Shown here one piece after another: positions 1 to 7,684 of a stretch of DNA of 64,000 nucleotides. The DNA is taken from contig NZ_CP019698.1 of the NCBI RefSeq assembly GCF_002005145.1, positions 1,860,001 to 1,924,000 on the forward strand, written 5' to 3'. Within the stretch, counting starts at the first letter, position 1, and each line of letters opens with the position of its first letter. The DNA comes from Desulforamulus ferrireducens (GTDB lineage: Bacteria > Bacillota > Desulfotomaculia > Desulfotomaculales > Desulfotomaculaceae). The notes beneath the pieces were generated by a model that saw only the letters and a list, made by a program, of their open reading frames with translations, did not search any database and was not told the DNA's origin. Position numbers and translations under genes: made by a program.

Positions 1-144
1 TATGATTTATCAATTAATCGGTATAAAGAAGTTGTCTATGAGAAGGTAGAGTATGATCCGCCTGCAGTGATTATGGCTAGACTTGATAAGCTGAATCAAG
101 ATATTGCTTCTAAGATGGAGGAGTTGAGGGGGCTTATTAAGTGA
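1..144 (+). CDS. hsdM: Type I restriction-modification DNA methyltransferase subunit, C-terminal end (partial)
   Basis: The first reading frame is open from the window edge to a TGA at 142-144 and encodes the last 47 residues of a protein ending in KMEELRGLIK. The charged, helical tail (YKEVVYEKVEYDPP followed by a leucine-rich coiled segment) is what the C-terminus of HsdM subunits looks like, and hsdS follows with a 4-bp GTGA overlap, the usual translational coupling in hsdMS operons. The SAM-binding and NPPY motifs would lie upstream, outside the window, so the call rests on the tail and on its neighbours. Confidence 0.8.
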   Translation, partial: YDLSINRYKEVVYEKVEYDPPAVIMARLDKLNQDIASKMEELRGLIK

Positions 145-1268
145 TAAAAAAGAAAATTGGAGAAATCTGTGAAATCATAAGCGGATATGCATTTGATTCT
201 AAATTATTTACAGACAATCCATTAGATACTCCTTTAATAAGGATAAGAGATGTTGTTAGGGGATATACAGAAACCTATACAAAAGAAGACTATGATAAGA
301 AATATATTGTGAAAAAAGGTGATTTACTTATTGGAATGGATGGTGAATTTAATATTGCGCCATGGCAAAGTAATGACGCTTTGTTAAACCAACGAGTGTG
401 TAAAATCTGGTGTTCATCAAATGATGTAATAGATAAGTACCTTTTTTATTTTTTAACAAAAACATTGAAAAAAATTGAACAAAAAACTTCATATGTAACA
501 GTAAAACATTTATCTGTAAAGACAATTAATGAAATTGAGGTTCTTCTTCCACATTTGGAAACCCAAAAACAAATAGCCAAAACTTTAGACACTGTCTCAG
601 AACTCCTTGCCATGCGCAAACAACAGCTTACAGAACTGGATAACCTTATCAATTCCATCTTTTATGATATGTTCGGTGATCCTTTAACCAATGAAAAGGG
701 ATGGGAAGCTAAAAAACTAGGTGAATTATCTACTTTAGTAAGTGGGGGTACTCCATCAAGAAAACATCAGGAATATTTTGATGGTACTATTCCATGGATT
801 ACCACAGTATCGCTTGGTAAAACTTTCATAGATGAAAGAGATGCGGTTGAATTTATAAATGAAAAAGCAATATTAAATAGCTCCACTAAACTAATAAAAG
901 AAAATTCCTTATTATTTGGTGTGAGAGTTGGTGTCGGCAAAATATCGATTAATCGAGTAGCAATGTGTACCAATCAAGACATTGTATCTATTGTAGATGT
1001 TAATCAAGAAGTTCTAAACCAAGTTTATTTACTTAATACAATTAGAGCTTTTGCTGATTATTTTGATAGACAAAAGCGTGGAGCAACAATTCAAGGTATA
1101 AAAAGCGAAACCTTAAAATCTATAAACATACCAATCCCTCCAATGGATTTACAAATTAAATTTTCGCTAATAGTTACTAAAATCGAAGACCAAAAAGCCC
1201 TTGTCCAAAAAGCCATCGATGAAACTCAATACCTGTTTGACAGCTTGATGAGCATGTATTTTGATTGA
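141..1268 (+). CDS. hsdS: Type I restriction enzyme specificity subunit HsdS
   Basis: 375-residue DNA-recognition subunit that gives the HsdMS methyltransferase and the HsdRMS nuclease their target. Two target-recognition domains are visible: residues about 1-150 and about 185-350. Each ends in a conserved helical spacer (LETQKQIAKTLDTVSEL and PPMDLQIKFSLIVTKIEDQ), giving the usual pseudo-two-fold layout. The start is the GTG at 141, which overlaps the hsdM stop. The gene is AT-richer than hsdR, as is common for fast-diverging specificity genes. No inverted repeats or silent hsdS fragments that would suggest phase variation were seen in the window. Family call is firm; the recognised sequence cannot be told. 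Confidence 0.93.
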   Translation: MIKKKIGEICEIISGYAFDSKLFTDNPLDTPLIRIRDVVRGYTETYTKEDYDKKYIVKKGDLLIGMDGEFNIAPWQSNDALLNQRVCKIWCSSNDVIDKYLFYFLTKTLKKIEQKTSYVTVKHLSVKTINEIEVLLPHLETQKQIAKTLDTVSELLAMRKQQLTELDNLINSIFYDMFGDPLTNEKGWEAKKLGELSTLVSGGTPSRKHQEYFDGTIPWITTVSLGKTFIDERDAVEFINEKAILNSSTKLIKENSLLFGVRVGVGKISINRVAMCTNQDIVSIVDVNQEVLNQVYLLNTIRAFADYFDRQKRGATIQGIKSETLKSINIPIPPMDLQIKFSLIVTKIEDQKALVQKAIDETQYLFDSLMSMYFD

Positions 1269-1284
1269 TACTGAGGTGAGTTCA

Positions 1285-4200
1285 ATGTCTGCAAACTTTG
1301 ATTTCCTAAAGGGTCAATCTGAATATGCGTTATTCGCCACAGCCTGCATAGAAGCAGAGCGTGTCTTAGCTACATCTCCGGCTATGTCAGCCGTAGGTAG
1401 CCGCAAGGCACTTGAACTTGCTGTAAAATGGGTATATTCAGCCGATAACACTATATTCATGCCCTATAAGAACAATTTGCAGGCATTGATTCACGAACCC
1501 TCTTTTAAATTTGCAGTGGATAGTCAAACGTGGAATAAACTGCGCTATATTATCAACTTAGGCAATCTGGCAGTTCACACCGATAAAGCCATTAGTCGTA
1601 ACGAGGCTGTACTTTCTCTTGCCGGTCTTTTTGAGTTTATCCAATGGCTTGATTATTGTTATGGCCAAAATTATGAAGAACGGTTTTTTGATGAAGCTAA
1701 AATTCCCTCTGAGCAGGTCGGCTTGGATGTGGATTGGATTAAAGAAAAAGAAAGTCTCCTTGAGCAAAAGGAAGCCGAGATTCAAGCCTTACTAGCTAAG
1801 ATTGAGGCCAGGAGCGAACGGCTAACGGCTGAGAAAGGGCAGCATAAGGAAGAACGCCAATTTACAGCCCAAGATATGTCCGAATTTGAAACACGCAAAA
1901 GATATATTGATGTGGAATTAAAACTGCTCGGATGGGTGTTTGGCAGGGATGTTCAAGAAAATGTAGAGCTTTTCGGTATGCCTAATCCTAAGGGAAAAGG
2001 CTATGCTGATTATGTTTTATATGGCAAGGATGGTTTACCCCTTGCTGTTATTGAAGCCAAACGCGCCTCAAAGGACCCCAAAATTGGAGCTCAACAAGCA
2101 AAACTCTATGCTGACTGTCTAGAAAAAATGACAGGCAGACGTCCCATTATGTTCATTACCAATGGCTTTGAAACCTACATTTGGGACGATCTTACCTCTC
2201 CCCAACGTAAAGTAAGTGGGCTATTCTCTAAGGCAGATCTTCAGAAGTTAATCAATCGTCGTACTGAACGTAAACCGTTAAACGAGATTCCAATAGATGA
2301 TAAAATCACCAATCGCTATTACCAAAAGGAAGCCATCCGTGCCGTATGTGATGCTATCGAACAAGGCCAGCGAAAAGCACTGCTGGTCATGGCAACGGGA
2401 ACCGGTAAGACAAGAACAGCATCCAGTTTGACTGACGTGCTATCCCGGGGTGGCTACATCACAAATGTTCTATTTTTAGCAGATAGAACAGCACTGGTTG
2501 CCCAAGCTAAAGACGCCTTTAAGACCCTTCTTCCTGATATGTCCTTATGCAATCTTCTGAGTAACAAAGAGGATCGCAATGCCCGTATTGTCTTTTCCAC
2601 ATATCCAACAATGCTTAACGCTATCGATACCACCAAGAGTGATAATGGACAGCGTTTGTTCACCCCTGCCCATTTTGACTTAATTATAATCGATGAAGCC
2701 CATCGTAGTATTTTCAAAAAATACAGGGTTATCTTTGAGTATTTTGATGCCATTATGGTTGGTTTAACAGCCACCCCCAAGACAGATGTGGACAGGAATA
2801 CCTACGAATTCTTTGAAATGGAAAAAGGGGTTCCTACCTTTGCCTATGATTATGAAACAGCGGTAAAAACCGACCATGTCTTGGTTCCTTATCATAATAT
2901 CGAGGTTACCACTAAGTTCATGCAAGAGGGAATTACTTACGAGGAACTGTCAGAGGAGGATAAAGCTCGCTATGAAGAAGATTTCATAGATGAAGATGGT
3001 AATATACCCGAATTAATTCCGCCTGCAGAGCTTAATAAATTTATTTTCAACCAAAACACTGTTGATATGGTTTTACAAGACTTAATGAACAAGGGAATTA
3101 AGGTTGCTGGTGGGGATAGACTGGGCAAAACCATAATCTTTGCTCAAAACAAACGCCATGCTGAATATATTGTGGAAAGATTTAATAAGCTCTATCCGCA
3201 ATATAAAGGTGGCTTTGCCAAGCGTGTGGTGTGTGACGATGCTTACGCCCAAACCATCATTCAAGACTTTAAAGTTGCTGATAAAGAACCGCATATTGCT
3301 GTGTCTGTGGACATGCTGGAAACAGGAATCGATGTGCCGGAGGTTGTCAATCTTGTCTTCTTTAAATATGTCCGCTCTAAAACCAAGTTCTGGCAAATGA
3401 TCGGCCGGGGAACACGGCTTTGCCCCAATCTTTTTGGCGAAGGGAAGGATAAAACCCATTTCATCATTTTTGACTATCTGGGGAACTTTGAGTTCTTCCG
3501 TATTAATAAAGATGGCATTGAACCTCCGGCAACGCAGAGTCTTACTGAAGCAATATTTGCAAAGCGTGTGCGCTTAATTCAAGCTCTCCAAGAGGCAGCC
3601 TATATGGATGAACCCTATCAAAAGATGCGCACAGAATTAATTGACACAGTGGTCGGCCAAATCAATGCCTTGAATACTGAGCTGGTAGCTGTGAAACTGC
3701 AATTGCAGTACGTTGTAAAGTACAAAGAAAAGAGTGCCTTCATATGCCTTAATAGCTCCGATGTCCATGACCTAAATAAGTACTTAGCTCCATTAGTATA
3801 CATGGACGAAACAGATGAACAGGCCAAAAGTTTCGATAATTTTATGTACGGATTAATGCTAGCACAAATTGAGACTAAGCAAGCTCAGTTCAAAAGAGGT
3901 AAAAGTCAACTGGAAAAAACATCCCTGGAACTTGCTAAGAGGACCACGATACCGCAAGTCCGAGAAAAGATAGCCTTAATTAAAGATATTGGAACAGAAG
4001 AATTTTGGGAAAGTGCTGGCATATTGGACTTTGAAAGAGTTCGCCTAGAGCTACGTAATCTCATTAAATTTATTGTAGATGAGGGCGGTAGCAAGACTAT
4101 ATATACTAACCTAAAGGACGAAGTACTTTTAATTAAAGAAGGAATAGAGTTAGAAGCTGCTTATGACTTTAAAGACTATAGGCTAAAGGTTAACCGGTAT

Positions 4201-4635
4201 ATTGAGAATAATCGTGACCAAGTTGCTATTTATAAGCTGCGCAACAATATTCCTCTTACGGCAATGGATTACCAGACCTTAGAGCGTATTTTTACTGGAG
4301 AGCTTGGTACAGCAGAAGACTATCAACGTGAATTCAAGGATACCCCCTTTGGCTTACTTGTCCGTAAAATTGCTAAGTTGGAGTATGATGCGGCATGTCA
4401 GGCATTCTCGGAATTCATCAACGACCAGTCTCTCAATCAATCGCAGATCGTATTAGTAAAGAAGGTCATCGATTACATCGTTCAAAATGGGTATATTGAT
4501 AATCCCACAGAACTAATGAAACCACCCTTTGACAAGCCGCAAAATCTTATGAAACTGTTTGATGTCTCAAAGCAAAAGAGAATCATCGAACTTGTATCAT
4601 CAATAAAGGAAAACGCAATAAAGATAGTCGGATAA
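1285..4635 (+). CDS. hsdR: Type I restriction enzyme helicase-nuclease subunit HsdR (EcoEI/EcoAI-like)
   Basis: Motor and nuclease subunit that translocates and cleaves unmodified DNA. I prefer the ATG at 1285 (1116 aa) because GAGGTGAG lies just upstream; an in-frame TTG at 1261 lacks a site. Residues about 1-130 form a DUF4145-type helical domain. The PD-(D/E)xK nuclease follows, with Asp near 242 and E257-x-K259 in the IEAKR motif. The SF2 helicase has Walker A MATGTGKT at 369-376, DEAH at 470-473, the LTATP motif and the IGRGTRL motif VI. The long helical C-terminus is of the EcoEI_R_C type. All key motifs are intact and no frameshift is seen, so the system looks functional. Confidence 0.96.
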   Translation: MSANFDFLKGQSEYALFATACIEAERVLATSPAMSAVGSRKALELAVKWVYSADNTIFMPYKNNLQALIHEPSFKFAVDSQTWNKLRYIINLGNLAVHTDKAISRNEAVLSLAGLFEFIQWLDYCYGQNYEERFFDEAKIPSEQVGLDVDWIKEKESLLEQKEAEIQALLAKIEARSERLTAEKGQHKEERQFTAQDMSEFETRKRYIDVELKLLGWVFGRDVQENVELFGMPNPKGKGYADYVLYGKDGLPLAVIEAKRASKDPKIGAQQAKLYADCLEKMTGRRPIMFITNGFETYIWDDLTSPQRKVSGLFSKADLQKLINRRTERKPLNEIPIDDKITNRYYQKEAIRAVCDAIEQGQRKALLVMATGTGKTRTASSLTDVLSRGGYITNVLFLADRTALVAQAKDAFKTLLPDMSLCNLLSNKEDRNARIVFSTYPTMLNAIDTTKSDNGQRLFTPAHFDLIIIDEAHRSIFKKYRVIFEYFDAIMVGLTATPKTDVDRNTYEFFEMEKGVPTFAYDYETAVKTDHVLVPYHNIEVTTKFMQEGITYEELSEEDKARYEEDFIDEDGNIPELIPPAELNKFIFNQNTVDMVLQDLMNKGIKVAGGDRLGKTIIFAQNKRHAEYIVERFNKLYPQYKGGFAKRVVCDDAYAQTIIQDFKVADKEPHIAVSVDMLETGIDVPEVVNLVFFKYVRSKTKFWQMIGRGTRLCPNLFGEGKDKTHFIIFDYLGNFEFFRINKDGIEPPATQSLTEAIFAKRVRLIQALQEAAYMDEPYQKMRTELIDTVVGQINALNTELVAVKLQLQYVVKYKEKSAFICLNSSDVHDLNKYLAPLVYMDETDEQAKSFDNFMYGLMLAQIETKQAQFKRGKSQLEKTSLELAKRTTIPQVREKIALIKDIGTEEFWESAGILDFERVRLELRNLIKFIVDEGGSKTIYTNLKDEVLLIKEGIELEAAYDFKDYRLKVNRYIENNRDQVAIYKLRNNIPLTAMDYQTLERIFTGELGTAEDYQREFKDTPFGLLVRKIAKLEYDAACQAFSEFINDQSLNQSQIVLVKKVIDYIVQNGYIDNPTELMKPPFDKPQNLMKLFDVSKQKRIIELVSSIKENAIKIVG

Positions 4636-4654
4636 TAAACGGAGGTTATAGCTT

Positions 4655-5671
4655 ATGTCATTACCCGAAAAAACATTTTGGGGAATACATGCCGGTAAAA
4701 CTGGCGATGCCGATAATTTATTCTTAAAAAAGAATTATATTGCACTAGGGTGGGCAAGGATTGGTGATTTATCTAAAATTCCTGCTGACAGAGAGGCTTT
4801 CAAGAAAAAAATAGTTGAAAAATATCCCGATAATAAACCTGGTTCTGTACCAGTGGACGCTGGTCAGTTATACCGCTTTGTTCATGTGATGAAGAAAGGT
4901 GATATAGTTATTTATCCTTCTAAAAAGGATAGAAATGTTCATCTGGGTATAGTAGAGGGGGAGTACAAGTACGATCCAAGTATTGTGTCTGGATACCCAA
5001 ATCTAAGGCAGGTTAGATGGATAAAACATGTTCCCAGGACTATTCTTAGCCAGGGCGCTTTATATGAAATTGGAGCAGCTATGAGCCTTTTTCAAGTTAA
5101 GAATTATGCAGAGGAATTTCAAAACACTATTGATGGTAAGCAACAACCTCTACCTGTCAAAAAGGATGAAACAATAGCTTTGGTTGCCGAAGAAATTGAG
5201 GAAAGCACTCGTGACTTTATACTTAAAAAATTAGCTCAAGAATTAAAAGGCCATCCATTTGCTGAATTTGTTGGTCATTTGCTTAACTGTATGGGATATA
5301 GAACCAGGATATCCCCTGAAGGGCCAGACGGAGGAATAGATATAGTTGCACATAAGGATGAACTAGGTTTTGAGCCGCCAATCATAAAGGTTCAAGTAAA
5401 GAGTACAGAAGGAAGTGTAGGAGATCCAATTGTTTCAGCATTATATGGTAAGGTATCCCCAGGTGAGTATGGACTCTTAGTTTGCTTGGGAACATTCACA
5501 AATCAGGCAAAAAACTTTGCTAAGAGTAAAAGTAATTTAAGGCTAATAGATGGTAATGATATGGTGGATCTTATTTTACAATACTACGAACAATTTGACT
5601 CACGTTATAAAGGATTAATACCTTTAAAAAGGGTTTATGTGCCAGAGGTAATAGAAGAATCTAATGAGTAG
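4655..5671 (+). CDS. Mrr-type restriction endonuclease with an N-terminal EVE/PUA-like domain
   Basis: 338 aa with GGAGGT 9 bases before the ATG, 19 bases after hsdR, so probably in the same operon. The C-terminal half (about 190-310) is an Mrr catalytic domain: GPDGGIDIVAHKD supplies the acidic residue near 228 and KVQVKS gives the Q-x-K active-site variant. The N-terminal half (FWGIHAGKTGDADNLFLK, GDIVIYPSK, HLGIVEGEY) resembles EVE/PUA-like modules that read modified bases. Known Mrr enzymes act on methylated DNA, so this is probably a type IV, modification-dependent restriction enzyme. That it complements the neighbouring type I system is inferred. Confidence 0.85.
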   Translation: MSLPEKTFWGIHAGKTGDADNLFLKKNYIALGWARIGDLSKIPADREAFKKKIVEKYPDNKPGSVPVDAGQLYRFVHVMKKGDIVIYPSKKDRNVHLGIVEGEYKYDPSIVSGYPNLRQVRWIKHVPRTILSQGALYEIGAAMSLFQVKNYAEEFQNTIDGKQQPLPVKKDETIALVAEEIEESTRDFILKKLAQELKGHPFAEFVGHLLNCMGYRTRISPEGPDGGIDIVAHKDELGFEPPIIKVQVKSTEGSVGDPIVSALYGKVSPGEYGLLVCLGTFTNQAKNFAKSKSNLRLIDGNDMVDLILQYYEQFDSRYKGLIPLKRVYVPEVIEESNE

Positions 5672-5790
5672 TTTATAAAACTAACTAGCGTTATTAAAGA
5701 AGGTTGTTTGAGAATACTGCCTTACCATATAGAAAAAGTACAATTAGTTCATTTCGGATAAACCGCAAGCATAGGCAAGATACCGAATAG

Positions 5791-6075
5791 GAATTAAAGT
5801 CAATAGATAATAATAGTGCTGAATACACAAATACAATAAAACAAATTAAGGATATTTTTAATAAATATGACCTTAAATATGAACTACTGGAGCTTAACGT
5901 AATTGAGATATCAAAAGAGAAAGCACAGGTTTATTTTGTTCAGTTAACAAAAAAGATAAAAGGTCCGGATTTTAATGATAACAAATTGACCGGTGTTCAT
6001 TATCTTCAAAAAACTGCCGATGGTTGGAAGATATATGATACTAGAGTAAAAAGTGTAGATTTTATAAAAATGTAA
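5791..6075 (+). pseudogene. Remnant of a small NTF2/lipoprotein-like protein gene
   Basis: An open frame of 94 codons with no ATG/GTG/TTG start near its 5' end. It encodes a plausible beta-rich C-terminal domain (LELNVIEISKEKAQVYFVQL, then GVHYLQKTADGWKIYD), reminiscent of NTF2-like or SnoaL-like folds. An in-frame TAG at 5788-5790 interrupts it and the frame continues upstream for at least 14 more codons, so this looks like the 3' part of a gene broken by an amber codon. No ribosome site precedes it. Family assignment is tentative. Confidence 0.4.
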
Positions 6076-6094
6076 TGAGCCCTTAACAGAAAAC

Positions 6095-6281
6095 CAAGCT
6101 TAAGAGCAGGAAAGCCAGTGCAGCGAGTAATTGACTGATGCACCATGGATTGGCAGATACCCACAAAGTAAATCCCAATCAAGAAAGACCACAGCCACTA
6201 CCAATACTCCTGTCAGCAAGTCAATAGAGCCCCTTTCATAGTAATGCAGAGAGGAGCCCCCTCCGATCCTTTATCGGTCAG
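6095..6281 (-). pseudogene. Decayed copy of the small membrane-protein gene at 19439-19657
   Basis: On the minus strand this stretch aligns along most of its length with the 72-aa gene at 19439-19657. The matching sequence runs from a conserved block just upstream of the start (GTTAACATAATATGTA, on the plus strand) through GGAGGGGGCTCC to the CCATGGTGCATC region. The start codon has become CTG, the frame reads TDKGSEGAPLC and then hits a stop, and a frameshift separates the membrane-segment part. Clearly a pseudogene of the same family; the 3' limit is approximate. Confidence 0.7.
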
Positions 6282-6324
6282 AAGTTAACATAATATGTAA
6301 TGCGGGTATATCCTTAGAAAAGGG

Positions 6325-6366
6325 AAGAGGGGTTAACCCTGTAATATTAAAGGGTTAACCCCTCTT
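6325..6366. repeat. Perfect 16-bp-stem hairpin, dispersed repeat copy 1
   Basis: AAGAGGGGTTAACCCT (6325-6340) and its exact complement AGGGTTAACCCCTCTT (6351-6366) are separated by a 10-base AT-rich loop. The stem is followed by GGGAATTTTT, so it could terminate transcription rightwards. A diverged copy with the same loop and the same downstream sequence (AATTTTCATCTAG, then TAACAT) lies at 19128-19190, so it is a repeat carried along in two places and not only a terminator. Confidence 0.75.
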
Positions 6367-6551
6367 GGGAATTTTTCATCTAGCTAACATTAGTATCATT
6401 TTACAACAGATTTTTCATGTGAAGATCGGGCAAATGTTACCGGATGTTTTCCGGTGGTCAATATATAATATATAATTGATTAATAAGTTAAAATTGCAAC
6501 CACCTTCCTTAGGGAAGAAGGTTTGTAGTTTTATCATTGGGGTGGCCTTAA

Positions 6552-7250
6552 ATGTTGGTTTTTGATGCGAAATACCTCAGCGATGAGGATATATGGGCGA
6601 TAATTGAGCAAATCTATACGGAACGAGCAGAGGTTGAGAAGTTATTAGGTCAACCCGAGATTAGTACCGATCCCCAAAGGATGCCGGAACTGGCGAAACA
6701 ACTATTCCAGTTGAATGAAAAGTGTTTGCTGTTCGATCATTTAAAAAGGGTCGTGCAGGATCTGCGGGAAATGATCGAGCTGCTTTCTCAAGACGGTCTT
6801 GATGTGGAAAAACTGGAGCCTCAAGAGTTAATGGAAAAACATGAGTTAGCCGGTTTGTACTTAGAGCTTCTGGCAGAGAAACAAGCTACAGCACGACAGG
6901 TGTATAACCTGCTAATAAGTATGGGACTCATGGATATTGAAATCGAGGATGATAAGGATATCGAAATCCTCCAGTTTATTGACTATGCCGGTCCGGAATA
7001 TGCCTGGCGTCTAGGGATCAATGTAGGTCTTGATGTGGAGGAATCCCGCAAACGCTTGGAAAAGCTGCTGGCCAAGGGCCTCTTGGAAAGGGTGCCCGGC
7101 AACATGCTGGAAGGTTATCATCGACAGAAGGACTGGGTGAAACACATGAATCATACCTATTACAGAATTACTCGGGAGGGACGACACTATTTAAGAAAGT
7201 TGCGCACGGGTTTAGAGGATTTATCGCAGGGAGAAGGTCGTGGGATATAA
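6552..7250 (+). CDS. Winged-helix DNA-binding protein (DUF2250-like)
   Basis: 232 aa, ATG preceded by GGGGTGG at 6539-6545. The N-terminal 130 residues are helical and charged, probably a coiled dimerisation region. Residues about 140-225 read as a winged helix: a recognition-type stretch (GPEYAWRLGINVGLDVEES, RKRLEKLLAKGLLERV) and a wing with the pattern HMNHTYYRITREGRHYLRK, which resembles DUF2250 proteins. I infer a transcription regulator of unknown target. It stands alone, with decayed DNA on one side and the inverted-repeat element on the other. The family call is from memory of the pattern and is moderate. Confidence 0.6.
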   Translation: MLVFDAKYLSDEDIWAIIEQIYTERAEVEKLLGQPEISTDPQRMPELAKQLFQLNEKCLLFDHLKRVVQDLREMIELLSQDGLDVEKLEPQELMEKHELAGLYLELLAEKQATARQVYNLLISMGLMDIEIEDDKDIEILQFIDYAGPEYAWRLGINVGLDVEESRKRLEKLLAKGLLERVPGNMLEGYHRQKDWVKHMNHTYYRITREGRHYLRKLRTGLEDLSQGEGRGI

Positions 7251-7255
7251 CCTGT

Positions 7256-7592
7256 CAATTCTCAAATTAATTACGAAAAAATTTTCAGATTAAATAATCT
7301 GAGATGGCACATATAATGCTTAAAATTCTCAAATTATGATGGTGTGGTATCAGGTCGTCCTTGACATGGAGCCTCGCACCCGTGTTTCAAGGGGCATAAG
7401 AGGCAACCCTGCTACGCCTGGTGCCCCTTGCCATAGAGGCTAACACGGGCATTCTCCATGTCAAGGATCTACGCTTCGCTCCGATGAACGACCCCATTAC
7501 TTTTCCAAATTAATTTGAGAATAGTTTCTTGTTCTCAGATTATTTAATCTGGCTAAATTGGAAAATTTCCAGCCATTTTAATTTGAGAATCT
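7256..7592. repeat. Large nested inverted-repeat element upstream of lytS
   Basis: Two imperfect arms of about 85 bp mirror each other around a GC-rich hairpin. Left arm: TTCTCAAATTAATT (7259-7272), the palindrome CAGATTAAATAATCTG (7286-7301), a second TTCTCAAATTA (7326-7336). Right arm in inverse order: AATTAATTTGAGAA (7508-7521), CAGATTATTTAATCTG (7536-7551), TTAATTTGAGAA (7578-7589). The spacing of motifs within each arm is nearly the same. No protein is encoded. It could be a MITE-like element or a large structured leader of lytS. Confidence 0.7.
7353..7493. repeat. GC-rich long hairpin at the centre of the inverted-repeat element
   Basis: Four nested complementary blocks fold this 141-base stretch into one long stem: GGTCGT 7353-7358 with ACGACC 7488-7493; TCCTTGACATGGAG 7358-7371 with its complement at 7454-7467; CCCGTGTT 7379-7386 with AACACGGG 7442-7449; CAAGGGGCA 7388-7396 with TGCCCCTTG 7422-7430. 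A smaller AGGC/GCCT pair closes the tip. The base composition is far richer in G and C than the flanking arms, which suggests an inserted element or a conserved structured RNA. Confidence 0.75.
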
Positions 7593-7684
7593 ACAATAAC
7601 CCACGGCTTTTTTATTTTTGTTACACCAGACAGATTCATAAGTTTCTCTCATTTATGAAAACCTATACAAGCAGAGGTGAGCAT

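Noticed and set aside
3140-3400. 86-codon plus-strand frame within hsdR
   Set aside because: Frame-shifted shadow of the helicase region; codon pattern follows hsdR.
7305-7320. TGGCACATATAATGCT as a sigma-54 promoter for lytS
   Set aside because: It has the GG-N10-GC spacing but deviates in the -12 box, lies inside the inverted-repeat arm, is about 365 bases from the lytS start, and LytS-type systems are not known to need sigma-54.
7529-7684. Longer LytS start inside the inverted-repeat element
   Set aside because: The added 52 residues are encoded by the repeat arm and there is no ribosome site; GAGGTGA fits the ATG at 7685.
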